Assembly (NCBI RefSeq): GCF_000764535.1
Contig: NZ_CP009571.1
Location: 186,001-250,000 of the forward strand
DNA from: Sphingomonas taxi
Lineage (GTDB): Bacteria > Pseudomonadota > Alphaproteobacteria > Sphingomonadales > Sphingomonadaceae
DNA length: 64,000 nucleotides
Direction of reading: 5' to 3'
The position numbers were made by a program, and so were the translations under genes. Position 1 is the first letter of the stretch; each line of letters starts with the position of its first letter. Positions 30,059 through 38,680 of the stretch are shown in pieces. The notes beneath the pieces were generated by a model that worked only from the letters and a program-made list of their open reading frames with translations, was not told the DNA's origin and did not search any database.

Positions 30059-32986
30059 CTAGAAGTGGACGTTCGCGCCGAAGCGGAAGGTCCGGCCGAC
30101 CGCGCCGATCTGCGTATAGGTCGGGTTGTAGTTGGTCGCGGCGTAATTGCCCGCGTTGAGCGGCGCCTTGGCGTCGAGCAGGTTGATGACGTTGAAGTAG
30201 AAGTTGAACTTGTCGTTGACCTTGACGCTGCCGGTCAGGTCGACGTCGATGAAGCGGCGGACGTGGCAATTGAAGTTCGGATCGCTGCCGCCGTAGGTGC
30301 TGCCGCCGTTGCAATCGGTGGTGCCGAACTGATCGAAGGCGACCGCCTTGTAGCCGGCCACGTAATAAGCGGTGCCGGTCAGCGTATAGGCGCCATATTC
30401 GACGCTGTTCTGCCAATTGCCGCGCCATTGCGGCGTGCCCGCGCCCGACGAGGTGATATAGGGCGCCTGCGTGCCGACGAAGTCGCTGTAGGGCTGGTCG
30501 GCGCTCGGCTTGAATAGATAGTGGAGGATGTAGGTCGCCTCCGCGCGGCTGGTGACGTGCAGATCGTCGCTCGGATGGAGCTGGACCAGCGCCGACACGT
30601 CGATCCCCGAGGTCTTGAGCGCCGCGGCATTGGCGAAGGGCGAGTTGACGAACAGCGCGCGTTGCGGCGCGTTGGGGAAGGCCGGATCGATCGCGTCCGG
30701 CGTCACCGAATAGCCGTTGGGCAATTGGGTGCCGGCATAATAAGCCGCGAGTGCCTGGTTCGACAGCGGACCGCCCGAGATCACGTCGGTCTTCTTGATG
30801 TTGTAGTAATCGGCGGTGAAGCTCAGCCAGCGCAGCGGCTGGACGACGACGCCGCCGGTGAAGCTGCGCGACAGTTCGGGCTTGATATTGGGATTGCCGA
30901 CGGTGTTGAAGCCGATCGAATAGCTCTGGTTGTAGGCGCTGCCGCCCGAACAGGTGCCGTCGGTCGCGACGGTGCCGCCATGCTGCGCCTGGATCGAGCA
31001 GGGCGCCTTGGTGGTGGTGAAGCCGATCACCGATCCCGACGTCTCGGCGAAGCTCGGCGCGCGGAAGCCCTTCGAGAAGGTGCCGCGGATCGCGAGCTGG
31101 CGGAACGGCGTGAACTTGGCGCCGATCTTCGGCGAGAAGCGGTTGTAGCCCTCCTCGTAATGATCGAACCGGCCCGAGCCGTTGATCTCCAGGCTGGTGA
31201 GCACCGGCGCGTTGACCTCGAAATAGCCCGATTCCACCGTGCGGCTGCCGACGGCGGTATATTGGTTGAGCCCGATCGTGGTGAGGTTCGGGTTCTGGTT
31301 GGGATCGTTCTGCGCCTCGTAGCGGAACGAGCCGCCGACGCCGAGCTGCAGCGGACCGCCGGGCAGCGCGAACAGGTCCTTAGTGATCGTCGCCTGGATC
31401 ATGTCGAGGTCGCTGGTCGCCTGCGTCCGCACCGCCGGCGACAGCGCGCTGCGCACCGCCGCGCTGTTCTGCGTCGGGTCGACGAAATTGTAGCTGCCGG
31501 TGTTGATCGCGTTGGTCAGCGCGGAGAGGTTGAGATAGCCGTTCTGGGTGATGTCGAGCCACGAATGCGCGACCGTCGCCGACACCGAATAGCCCCAGCC
31601 GTCGCCGAACCGGCCGTCGATCCCCGCCGCGCCGCGCAGCACGTGGTTCTTGTAATCCGACGAACCCGGTATGTCGCCGAACCGGTAATAGATCGACGCC
31701 GGCTGGCCGGTGGCGGCGAAGGGGTTGTTGGGGTTGAGCTGACCGTTGCTCAGCAGCACCGGCAGGACGATGTTCTGCGTGTTGATCGGATTGTACGAGC
31801 GGATGTTGGCGGCGGTGCTCGACGCCTTCACCTCGTTCTGGAAATAGGAGGCCATGATATAGGCCTGGGTCTGGTCGTTGACCTGCGCCGTCGCATGGAC
31901 GGTGACGCCGAAGCGGGTCTGTTCGGGCTGGATCTGGCCATAATCGGCGACGAGATTCTGCTGGCAGCCGTTACCGGCGGTGCCGCTGATCGGCGTCGTC
32001 GAGCCGGTGCAGCCATTGGGGTTGAGCACCTGGAACGGCCCGGTCGCCAGCCCCGATCCGGACAGGACGTTGCCCGGCGTCAGCTGCGTCGTCGGCGCGA
32101 CCACCGCGCTGGTCGTCGTGCCGGGGACGGCGGACCCGGCATTGTTGTTGTCGCCGCCGATCCCGCTCAGATCGGCGGTGTTGAGCGGAAAGCCGCGGTT
32201 GCGCGCCCAGATCGGGTCGTCGTGCTGATATTCGCCGCTGATGTAGAGGTTGAACCCCTTGTCCTTGAGATGGCCGGTGCCGAGCGTCAGCGTCGCGCGC
32301 TGCTCGCCGCCGTCGCCGCGCTGCGACACGCCGCCCTCGACGGTGCCGTAGACCCCGGTGATCTCCTTCTTCATGATGATGTTGACGACGCCGCCGATCG
32401 CGTCGGCGCCATAGCTGGACGAGGCGCCGTCCTTGAGCACCTCGACCCGGTCGACGATCGCGTCGGGAATGGTGTTGAGGTCGACGAACGAACGCTGGCC
32501 GTCGTCGGACAGCGGATAATTGGCGGTGCGCAGCCCGTCGATCACGGTCAGCGTCGAATTGACCGTCAGCCCGCGCAGCGACACGCCCGACGAGCCCGCG
32601 CCGAAGCCCGAGGAGAAAGCGGTCGGGATCGAGCCGCTGCTGTCCGCCGAGATCGAGCGGATCGCATCGGAGACGGTGGTGATGCCCGCCTTGGCGAGCG
32701 AGTCCGCGGTCAACGTGGTGACCGGCGAGGGCGTCTCGGTATCGGTGCGGCGGAACAGCGATCCAGTGACGATGATGTCCGCGCCGGTGGCGGGGGTCGC
32801 CTGTGCGGACGGTTGCGCCGTTTGGTCGGGCGCGGCCGCCGCCGGGGCGGCGGTGTCCTGTGCATTGGCGTCCTGGGCGGCGGCCGGGCTGGCCGTGATC
32901 GCCATGCCGATCATCGCGGCGGGCAGCAGCACGGGCAGGGCCGCGCCGCGCATCAGGGACGTCCGGATCGGGGAAACTCGGGTCAA
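30059..32986 (-). CDS. Large TonB-dependent receptor
   Basis: 975 residues from TTG 32986, chosen because AGGTGGAG sits nine bases upstream; the frame is open to 33001. Signal peptide ends near ASPAAAQ. After a Pro/Ala/Gln-rich linker comes ADIIVTGSLFRR and the plug (LRGLTVNSTLTVIDGLRTAN, VEVLKDGASSSYGADAIGGV). The barrel ends TFRFGANVHF. Size and plug type match sphingomonad/Caulobacter receptors for plant oligosaccharides or similar compounds. It appears to be alone; an inverted repeat at 33155-33182 may control it. Confidence 0.92.
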   Translation of the reverse strand: MTRVSPIRTSLMRGAALPVLLPAAMIGMAITASPAAAQDANAQDTAAPAAAAPDQTAQPSAQATPATGADIIVTGSLFRRTDTETPSPVTTLTADSLAKAGITTVSDAIRSISADSSGSIPTAFSSGFGAGSSGVSLRGLTVNSTLTVIDGLRTANYPLSDDGQRSFVDLNTIPDAIVDRVEVLKDGASSSYGADAIGGVVNIIMKKEITGVYGTVEGGVSQRGDGGEQRATLTLGTGHLKDKGFNLYISGEYQHDDPIWARNRGFPLNTADLSGIGGDNNNAGSAVPGTTTSAVVAPTTQLTPGNVLSGSGLATGPFQVLNPNGCTGSTTPISGTAGNGCQQNLVADYGQIQPEQTRFGVTVHATAQVNDQTQAYIMASYFQNEVKASSTAANIRSYNPINTQNIVLPVLLSNGQLNPNNPFAATGQPASIYYRFGDIPGSSDYKNHVLRGAAGIDGRFGDGWGYSVSATVAHSWLDITQNGYLNLSALTNAINTGSYNFVDPTQNSAAVRSALSPAVRTQATSDLDMIQATITKDLFALPGGPLQLGVGGSFRYEAQNDPNQNPNLTTIGLNQYTAVGSRTVESGYFEVNAPVLTSLEINGSGRFDHYEEGYNRFSPKIGAKFTPFRQLAIRGTFSKGFRAPSFAETSGSVIGFTTTKAPCSIQAQHGGTVATDGTCSGGSAYNQSYSIGFNTVGNPNIKPELSRSFTGGVVVQPLRWLSFTADYYNIKKTDVISGGPLSNQALAAYYAGTQLPNGYSVTPDAIDPAFPNAPQRALFVNSPFANAAALKTSGIDVSALVQLHPSDDLHVTSRAEATYILHYLFKPSADQPYSDFVGTQAPYITSSGAGTPQWRGNWQNSVEYGAYTLTGTAYYVAGYKAVAFDQFGTTDCNGGSTYGGSDPNFNCHVRRFIDVDLTGSVKVNDKFNFYFNVINLLDAKAPLNAGNYAATNYNPTYTQIGAVGRTFRFGANVHF

Positions 32987-33154
32987 GGCTAGATACTCCA
33001 CCTGACATCCGCGGGACCGGCGACACGGCCCATTGTCGTGTCGCTGTGCGGAAGCAGCACTCGCTGTCGGGCGAGTTAGGAGGGTGCCGAGCCCGGTGTA
33101 AACGACCGGAACGAGCGTAATTGCGGAAGCAGATACGGTGTTGCCCGGCCGCTA

Positions 33155-33182
33155 CGGATAATGACGGTTGCATCATTATCCG
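33155..33182. promoter_or_regulatory. 10-bp inverted repeat upstream of the TonB receptor
   Basis: CGGATAATGA and TCATTATCCG flank an 8-bp spacer, about 170 bp upstream of the receptor start. The arms are perfect and AT-rich inside a GC-rich genome. A regulator-binding site is the likeliest reading; the protein is unknown. Confidence 0.45.
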
Positions 33183-33616
33183 ATACGGACATTATAACTG
33201 TCTATTCTGCTAAGTCACGGACGGGGAAGGAAAACTAATTGGGCACGCTGCTGTAAGCAAATTGTCAGCAAAAAGCTGTCATCGAGCTGTCATGTTGCTG
33301 GAAAGCGGCTCCTGCCGGGTGCGCCCGGCTTCGTAGGGCTCTGCTGCACAAGATCCGTCGAGAGATCGCCGATGCGCGGGGTGGGAGTGGGCCAAGGGAA
33401 TGTAACTCGAGCGGATATATCAACAAAATGGGACAGCAGCTTTGGCCCGCCGTTCACCCAAACCGCACCGATAAGGATCCACCACGCCCTGCATTCCTGA
33501 AACACCATCGAGATTCGGGAATGGTTGTGGATGGGGCGTTTCCAACCGTCAGCTCTGGACGGATAAGGCGAAAAGCCGCCGCAACGATACAAATGCCGCG
33601 GCGATGGCTCTTGATT
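33183..33616. other. Low-GC intergenic region with remnants
   Basis: About 430 bp of lower GC than the flanks. It contains a Pho-box-like direct repeat at 33276-33293 and a GCCGGG/CCCGGC hairpin near 33314. Frames on both strands have poor protein character. It looks like a recombined or decayed segment. Confidence 0.45.
33276..33293 (+). promoter_or_regulatory. Pho-box-like direct repeat
   Basis: CTGTCAT-CGAG-CTGTCAT, an exact match to the alphaproteobacterial PhoB consensus of two 7-mers with a 4-bp spacer. It points rightwards, where no intact gene starts, so it may be orphaned. The nearest gene start behind it is the TonB receptor, 290 bp away and in the opposite orientation. Confidence 0.6.
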
Positions 33617-33736
33617 CTACTCGGCCGGGCACCGCCAACAGATCAGCTTACCATTTTCATCATCGATCCGCTCGCCGACCTGAACGAAGCCGTTGCGAGT
33701 GAGCACTCTGCGTGCCGTTGATTGCTGGTGCTCGTT
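33617..33736 (-). pseudogene. C-terminal remnant of a GNAT acetyltransferase
   Basis: 39 codons and a stop read NEHQQSTARRVL, TRNGFVQVGERIDD, ENGKLICWRCPAE. This matches the end of RimJ/RimL-type acetyltransferases, where an Asn-x2-Ser/Ala-x2-VL-x2-NGF helix precedes the last strands. No N-terminal part or start codon is visible upstream towards the ClC gene. It is a leftover of a deleted gene. Confidence 0.55.
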
Positions 33737-33807
33737 TCCGCCGTCATCGCCGTCACTCCTGGCTTGGGACGATCCGGTTGCGATCGGGACGGGGATGACC
33801 GGTCTTG

Positions 33808-35559
33808 CTAGCTTCGGTCGACCTCTGCGCGCTTGCGAGTGCTCCGGACCTTGAGCAGGTCATGGCGCGAGAGGATGCCGAGAACCCGATTGGTGCCCAC
33901 CTCGACGATGGGAATGCGCCCGACCCCGCTCTCGACCATCAAATCGGCAACCTCGCCGATCGGCGAGTGCAAATAAGCGATCTGCTGCGACGAGTCGGAC
34001 AGCGCTTCGGCAAGCGACGTCTCCGGCAGCTCGCTTTCGACCTGCCAGCGCAGCGCATCGGACCTCGACACCATCGCCACCAGTCGCCCAGCCGCGTCCA
34101 CCACGGGATATGTCCGGTGCGTCGCGCCGTTCCCGAAATAGGCCACGGCATCCTTGATCGACATCGCCCCCGACAGAACGGCGGGATCGGGTGTCATCAC
34201 CTGCTCCGCTTGCAGGAACTCGTGCGGATCGACCGTATATTCCTGAAGGATGTGGCGGCCGCGGCGAGCGATCTTCTCGGTGAGGATCGACCGGCTCATG
34301 ATTAGGACGCTGATCGCATAGGCTCCGGTCGCAGCGGCGATCGTCGCCGGCAAGGCGTCGAAATGGCCCGTCAGCTCGACCGCGAACAGCGCGCCGGTCA
34401 GTGGTGCGCGCATGGCACCGCTCATCATCCCCGCCATGCCGACCATCGCCCAGAACCCTGTCGACCCGGGCAGGAACTGTCCAAGCAGGGCACCCAGGGC
34501 ACCGCCCATGATCAGCAAGGGCGCAAGCACGCCGCCCGACGTTCCCGAACCCAGTGCGACCAGCCACACGATCGCCTTCACGACCAGCAGTGCCAGGATG
34601 ACCCGCACCGCCAATGATCCGTCGAGCAGTGCCTGGATGTTCGAATAGCCTGCGCCGAGGACGCGGGCGTCGATCAGGCCGCCGATCCCGACGACGATAC
34701 CGCCCAGCGCCGGCCACCACATCCAATGCACGGGCAGCCGGTGGAACGCGTCCTCGACGCGGTAGAGCAACGCGGACAGCAGAGCCGCCTCCAGCCCGAC
34801 CAAGACACCCATGCCCAGTGCCAGACCTTCGGTCGGCCACCACGCCTGCACGGGTGCCGCCACGAACGGAAAGAGCGGTGCGGCCCCCAGCAGCATGGGC
34901 CGCCAAGCAAATGCCACCAGCGTTCCGAGGACCACGGGAACGAAGCTGCGGGGCTTCCACTCGAAGAGGAGGACCTCGATCGCCAGCAGGATCGCGGCGA
35001 TCGGCGTACCGAATATGCCGGTCATGCCGGCCGCAGCACCGGCAACCAGCAGCGTCTTCCGCTCGGCCGCGCTCAGATGAAAGCGTTGAGCGAAGAGCGA
35101 TCCGATGGCACCCCCGGTCATGATGATCGGACCTTCCGCGCCGAACGGACCCCCGCTGCCGATCGAAATCGCCGAGGACAATGGCTTGAGGATCGCGACC
35201 TTGAGCGACAGACGGCTTTCACCGTAAAGAATGGCCTCGATCGCCTCGGGAATCCCGTGCCCCTTGATCTTTTCCGAGCCGAAGCGCGCCATCAGGCCGA
35301 TCAGCAGACTGCCGATGACCGGTATCGCGACGACCGCCAGTCCGACACGCGCGTTCACGATCTCAGCCGGTGCGGCCGATATCCTGCCGAACCAGAAGAG
35401 GTTGGTGGCGAGCGCGATGAGCTTCAGCAGAACCCAGGCTCCGAACGCAGCGCCGGTGCCGACGACGACGGCCGCTCCGGCGAGCATGATCATGCGCCGG
35501 TCGGCGCTATGATCGGCAAGCCGCCTGGGTTCTGGAATGTTGATTGTGGACGCCGTCAT
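33808..35559 (-). CDS. ClC chloride channel/antiporter with CBS domains
   Basis: 583 residues from ATG 35559. The ClC membrane domain carries GSGGPFGAEGPI, keeping the gating Glu of the GxEGP motif that marks H+/Cl- antiporters, and GSGTSGGVLAPLL. The C-terminal third has two CBS repeats (VMTPDPAVLSG and the region ending RVLGILSRHDLL). It exchanges chloride for protons and may support acid resistance or volume control. It is divergent from a MarR regulator with a 19-bp palindrome 33 bp upstream of the start, so MarR repression is likely. Confidence 0.92.
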   Translation of the reverse strand: MTASTINIPEPRRLADHSADRRMIMLAGAAVVVGTGAAFGAWVLLKLIALATNLFWFGRISAAPAEIVNARVGLAVVAIPVIGSLLIGLMARFGSEKIKGHGIPEAIEAILYGESRLSLKVAILKPLSSAISIGSGGPFGAEGPIIMTGGAIGSLFAQRFHLSAAERKTLLVAGAAAGMTGIFGTPIAAILLAIEVLLFEWKPRSFVPVVLGTLVAFAWRPMLLGAAPLFPFVAAPVQAWWPTEGLALGMGVLVGLEAALLSALLYRVEDAFHRLPVHWMWWPALGGIVVGIGGLIDARVLGAGYSNIQALLDGSLAVRVILALLVVKAIVWLVALGSGTSGGVLAPLLIMGGALGALLGQFLPGSTGFWAMVGMAGMMSGAMRAPLTGALFAVELTGHFDALPATIAAATGAYAISVLIMSRSILTEKIARRGRHILQEYTVDPHEFLQAEQVMTPDPAVLSGAMSIKDAVAYFGNGATHRTYPVVDAAGRLVAMVSRSDALRWQVESELPETSLAEALSDSSQQIAYLHSPIGEVADLMVESGVGRIPIVEVGTNRVLGILSRHDLLKVRSTRKRAEVDRS

Positions 35560-35591
35560 ACACACCCGCCGGTTCAGGAACGGCAACCGCT

Positions 35592-35610
35592 TATATCGTG
35601 ACACGATATA
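35592..35610. promoter_or_regulatory. MarR-type operator between ClC and marR genes
   Basis: Perfect inverted repeat TATATCGTG-A-CACGATATA, 19 bp. It is centred between the divergent ClC and MarR genes (33 and 24 bp from the starts). MarR proteins bind such AT-bounded dyads and usually autoregulate. A near copy is at 36079-36090. Confidence 0.8.
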
Positions 35611-35633
35611 CTTCAACGCTTAGGATACTATCG

Positions 35634-36044
35634 ATGATCGATCGGGATGAGCTGACTGACGCCGACTATGCCGCGCTCGCGGATTTTCGGTATGCGCTTC
35701 GGCAGTTTCTGGCGTTCAGCGAGCGCGGCGCGGCAAGCTGCGGTCTGACGCCTCAGCAACACCAGGCGCTGCTCGCCATCCGGGGGGCTGCGCATGCGAA
35801 CGTCACCGTCGGCTATGTCGCCGAGCGTCTGGCCTTGAAGCCGCATAGCGCGACCGGGCTGGTCGATCGTCTGGAGACGCTTGGTCTCGTCACACGTCGG
35901 CCATCCCCCGACGACGGCCGACAGGCCTTGCTCGCACCGACGCAGAAGGCTCGAACGCTCTTGCGGGAGCTGTCGGAGACGCATCGCGAAGAGATCCTGC
36001 GGCTTCGCCCCATGTTGACCGAACTGCTTGCCCGCATGGATTGA
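35634..36044 (+). CDS. MarR family transcriptional regulator
   Basis: 136 residues from ATG 35634 with AGGA eight bases upstream. Winged HTH: VGYVAERLALKPHSATGLVDRLE then LVTRRPSPDDGRQ, the MarR wing. Helices at both ends form the dimer. It probably represses the divergent ClC antiporter gene and itself through the 19-bp palindrome. Ligand unknown. Open frame upstream lacks MarR features and overlaps the ClC start. Confidence 0.92.
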   Translation: MIDRDELTDADYAALADFRYALRQFLAFSERGAASCGLTPQQHQALLAIRGAAHANVTVGYVAERLALKPHSATGLVDRLETLGLVTRRPSPDDGRQALLAPTQKARTLLRELSETHREEILRLRPMLTELLARMD

Positions 36045-36078
36045 TCCAGTCTGCCAATCGCTCTGGTTGCGACATGTG

Positions 36079-36090
36079 TCGTATCACGAT
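36079..36090. promoter_or_regulatory. Second MarR-like half palindrome downstream of marR
   Basis: Read on the minus strand it is ATCGTGATACGA, differing at one base from the core ATCGTGACACGA of the operator at 35592-35610. It lies 35 bp past the marR stop, with no gene start nearby. It may be an auxiliary site or the trace of a lost promoter. The following 228 bp up to the SDR 3' end hold no gene. Confidence 0.4.
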
Positions 36091-36318
36091 GTATCGCGCA
36101 TCAGGGAGTCGGCGACATGCTGCCTGCCGAAGCTGAAGAGCAATATCATGTTGCCGCGGAGAAGCTCGATATGACAGCGTAACCCACAACCTATGGCCTC
36201 CGGTAAATCCGGGGCGGTTCACCTCGTATCGAGCCGAACCGGGATGGGCGCCATAGGAATGCGCTGCTCGCCTACGTCAACGCCCGTCGTGACATCCAGC
36301 GGGTCGATCGGCCGGTGG

Positions 36319-37092
36319 TCATCGCCGCGCCGTGCGCAGCCGCCGGCGCAGCAGCATCGTCACGACCGGCCGGGGCAGGATGGTCGCCAGCCTCACGAGC
36401 CAGCTCGTCACCGCGGGAAAACGATAATCGCGGCGTTCGCGGCGTAGCGCGCGAACGATATGGGCGACGCCTTGCCGCTCCGAAATCTCGAACGGGGACG
36501 GCATGTCGTGCGCCCGCGTCCGTTCGGTCGCGACGAAGCCGGGATAGATGCTGACGAAGCGGATGCCGTGATCGGCGAATTCGATGCGGCACGTGTCCAT
36601 CAGCAACCGCATCGCGCCCTTGGCGGCCGAATAGGGGCCTTGTAGCGGCACGCCCATCAACCCCGCGAGGGAATTGGTATGCGCGATCAACCCGTCGCGC
36701 TGTCGCATCATCTGGCGCAGCACGGGAAACAGGTAATGGACGCAGACATCGTAATTGCTCCGCATGTAACCGATGACCTCGCCCGCGCCGATCGTGCGCA
36801 GGTCGAGATCGGGCGCGCCGCCGACGTTCATCAAAAGCAGGTCGACCCGCCCGAATTGCGCGATGGTCGCGGCAACCACCACCGCGGCCGCCGCCGCGTC
36901 GCGCGCGTCGGCGGGATGGATCGCGCATTGCCCGCCTTGCAAAAGGATCTCGGCGGCGAGGCTTTGCAATTTCGCCTCGCGGCGCGCGGTGGCGACGATC
37001 GTCGCGCCTTCGGCGGCCAGATGCAGCGCGACGCCGCGACCCATCCCGCTCGATGCGCCGACGATGAGCACGACCTTGTCCCTGAACATCAT
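36319..37092 (-). CDS. SDR family oxidoreductase
   Basis: 257 residues from ATG 37092, which overlaps the aldehyde dehydrogenase stop (ATGA). It has VLIVGASSGMGRGVALHL, the NVGG variant of NNAG, a Ser in HTNSLAGLMG and catalytic YSAAKG. The C-terminus is basic (MLLRRRLRTARR) and might touch the membrane. It is coupled to the aldehyde dehydrogenase, so it probably oxidises an alcohol or reduces a ketone on the same pathway. Substrate unknown. Confidence 0.9.
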   Translation of the reverse strand: MMFRDKVVLIVGASSGMGRGVALHLAAEGATIVATARREAKLQSLAAEILLQGGQCAIHPADARDAAAAAVVVAATIAQFGRVDLLLMNVGGAPDLDLRTIGAGEVIGYMRSNYDVCVHYLFPVLRQMMRQRDGLIAHTNSLAGLMGVPLQGPYSAAKGAMRLLMDTCRIEFADHGIRFVSIYPGFVATERTRAHDMPSPFEISERQGVAHIVRALRRERRDYRFPAVTSWLVRLATILPRPVVTMLLRRRLRTARR

Positions 37093-38513
37093 CGCCCGTC
37101 GCCGATCGGTTTCAGTCCGGCGAGCAGGCGCATCGTCAGTCGCGCGGTCGCACCCCAGGGCGGCCCGAGCCGTTCGAACATGTTGATCGGCCCCGCCTTG
37201 TGGACGCCGCGCGCATGGCTGAACCGGCGGAAGCCGTCGCGGCCGTGATACGCGCCCATGCCACTCGGGCCGATCCCGCCGAAGGGCAGGGTGTGCTGGC
37301 CGACATGGAGCAGCGTCCCGTTGATCGTGACTCCGCCCGAAGTCGTGCCGTCGAGGATCGCCCGCTGCGTCGCCGAGCCATCGGCAAAGCAATAGAGCGC
37401 GAGCGGGCGCGGGCGCGCACGGACGAAGGCCAGCGCCGCGTCGAGCGTGTCATAGGGCTTCACCGGCAGCACGGGGCCGAAGATCTCCTCGCGCATCAAA
37501 GTGCAATCGTCGGGTGCGCCGAGCACCACCGTCGGCGCGATGCGATGGCTGGTGGATGCCGGGGCAGGGTGGGTCAGTATCTCGGCACCACAGCGACGGG
37601 CTTCCTCGATCGCATCGGTCAGACGCCGGTGGTGGCGCGCATCGATGACGTTGCTGTAATCATTGTTGTCGGCGATCGACGGATAGCGGCGCACCGCAGC
37701 CGCCAGCACGCCCTCGGCGAAGCGCCGCGCCGACGCCGCCGGCACCAGCGCATAATCGGGTGCGACGCAGGTCTGGCCGGCGTTGAGATAGCGGCCGAAG
37801 GCGATCGATCCGGCGGCGCGTTCGATCGCGTAATCGGGGGCGACGATCGCCGGCGACTTGCCGCCGAGTTCGAGCGTCACCGGTGTCAGATGCTCGGCGG
37901 CGGCGCGCAGGATATGGCGCCCGACATTGGTCGATCCGGTGAAGACGAGGTGATCGAGCGGCAAGCCCGACAGGGCTTGCGCCACCTCGACCCCGCCGGT
38001 CACGACGGTCAGCCGGTCGGCGTTGAACCGTTCCGCGACCAGCCGGGCTAGCAGCGCCGCGAAGGCGGGCGAGGATTCGGAAGGCTTGATCAGCACGCGA
38101 TTGCCCGCGGCGAGTGCATCGAGCGCCGGCCCGAGCGTCAGGAACAGCGGGTAGTTCCACGGCGCGATCACGCCGATCACCCCGAGCGGTTCGTACCGCA
38201 CCCAGGCACTGCCCGGTTTCAGGCTCAGATCGACGCGCCGCGGTTCGTCGCGCATCCAGTGTTTCAGATGGCCGCGGGCGTGGCGGATCGCGGTGATAAG
38301 CGGGACGATCTCCAATATGTCGGTCTCGCTCCGCGACCGGCCGCCGAAGTCGTCGGAGATCGCCTGCGCGAGCGCCGGGCGCCCGTCGAGCAGCAGGCCG
38401 TGCAGCGAATCGAGCAGCGCCCGCCGCGTCGCAAGGTCGGCGGCGGGTGCCTCGCGCGAGGCGCGATACTGGCGGTCGAAGGCGGCGTGCAACGCCTGCG
38501 CGTCGGGGGTCAT
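37089..38513 (-). CDS. Coniferyl aldehyde dehydrogenase-like enzyme
   Basis: 474 residues from ATG 38513 (MTPDAQALH), chosen because GAGAGG lies six bases upstream; earlier ATGs up to 38531 are in frame. NAD(P)-dependent aldehyde dehydrogenase with LELGGKSP, the nucleophile Cys in GQTCVAP and REEIFGPVLPV. Overall resemblance is to the coniferyl aldehyde dehydrogenase class (hydroxycinnamaldehyde to acid), which also covers fatty aldehyde enzymes. It is first in a two-gene unit with the SDR and divergent from the PLP-enzyme operon, so it may oxidise an aldehyde made there. Confidence 0.9.
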   Translation of the reverse strand: MTPDAQALHAAFDRQYRASREAPAADLATRRALLDSLHGLLLDGRPALAQAISDDFGGRSRSETDILEIVPLITAIRHARGHLKHWMRDEPRRVDLSLKPGSAWVRYEPLGVIGVIAPWNYPLFLTLGPALDALAAGNRVLIKPSESSPAFAALLARLVAERFNADRLTVVTGGVEVAQALSGLPLDHLVFTGSTNVGRHILRAAAEHLTPVTLELGGKSPAIVAPDYAIERAAGSIAFGRYLNAGQTCVAPDYALVPAASARRFAEGVLAAAVRRYPSIADNNDYSNVIDARHHRRLTDAIEEARRCGAEILTHPAPASTSHRIAPTVVLGAPDDCTLMREEIFGPVLPVKPYDTLDAALAFVRARPRPLALYCFADGSATQRAILDGTTSGGVTINGTLLHVGQHTLPFGGIGPSGMGAYHGRDGFRRFSHARGVHKAGPINMFERLGPPWGATARLTMRLLAGLKPIGDGR

Positions 38514-38680
38514 ATCCATCCTCTCCATCATGCGTCGCCGGGCGACACCTTGCGACCCTATGGCGCTCGATCGGATATAACAAGATCAACGCTCACATAT
38601 AGATGTAGCGTAGTTTATAAAAGCTGATAGGGTGATCGTATCGACTCGGTGAAGAAGTCGACACGATGGAGAGGAGCGAC

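Noticed and set aside
33337-33350. GGCTCTGCTGCACA resembles an IS6-family terminal repeat
   Set aside because: Only 14 bp, no second end and no transposase in the window; could be chance.
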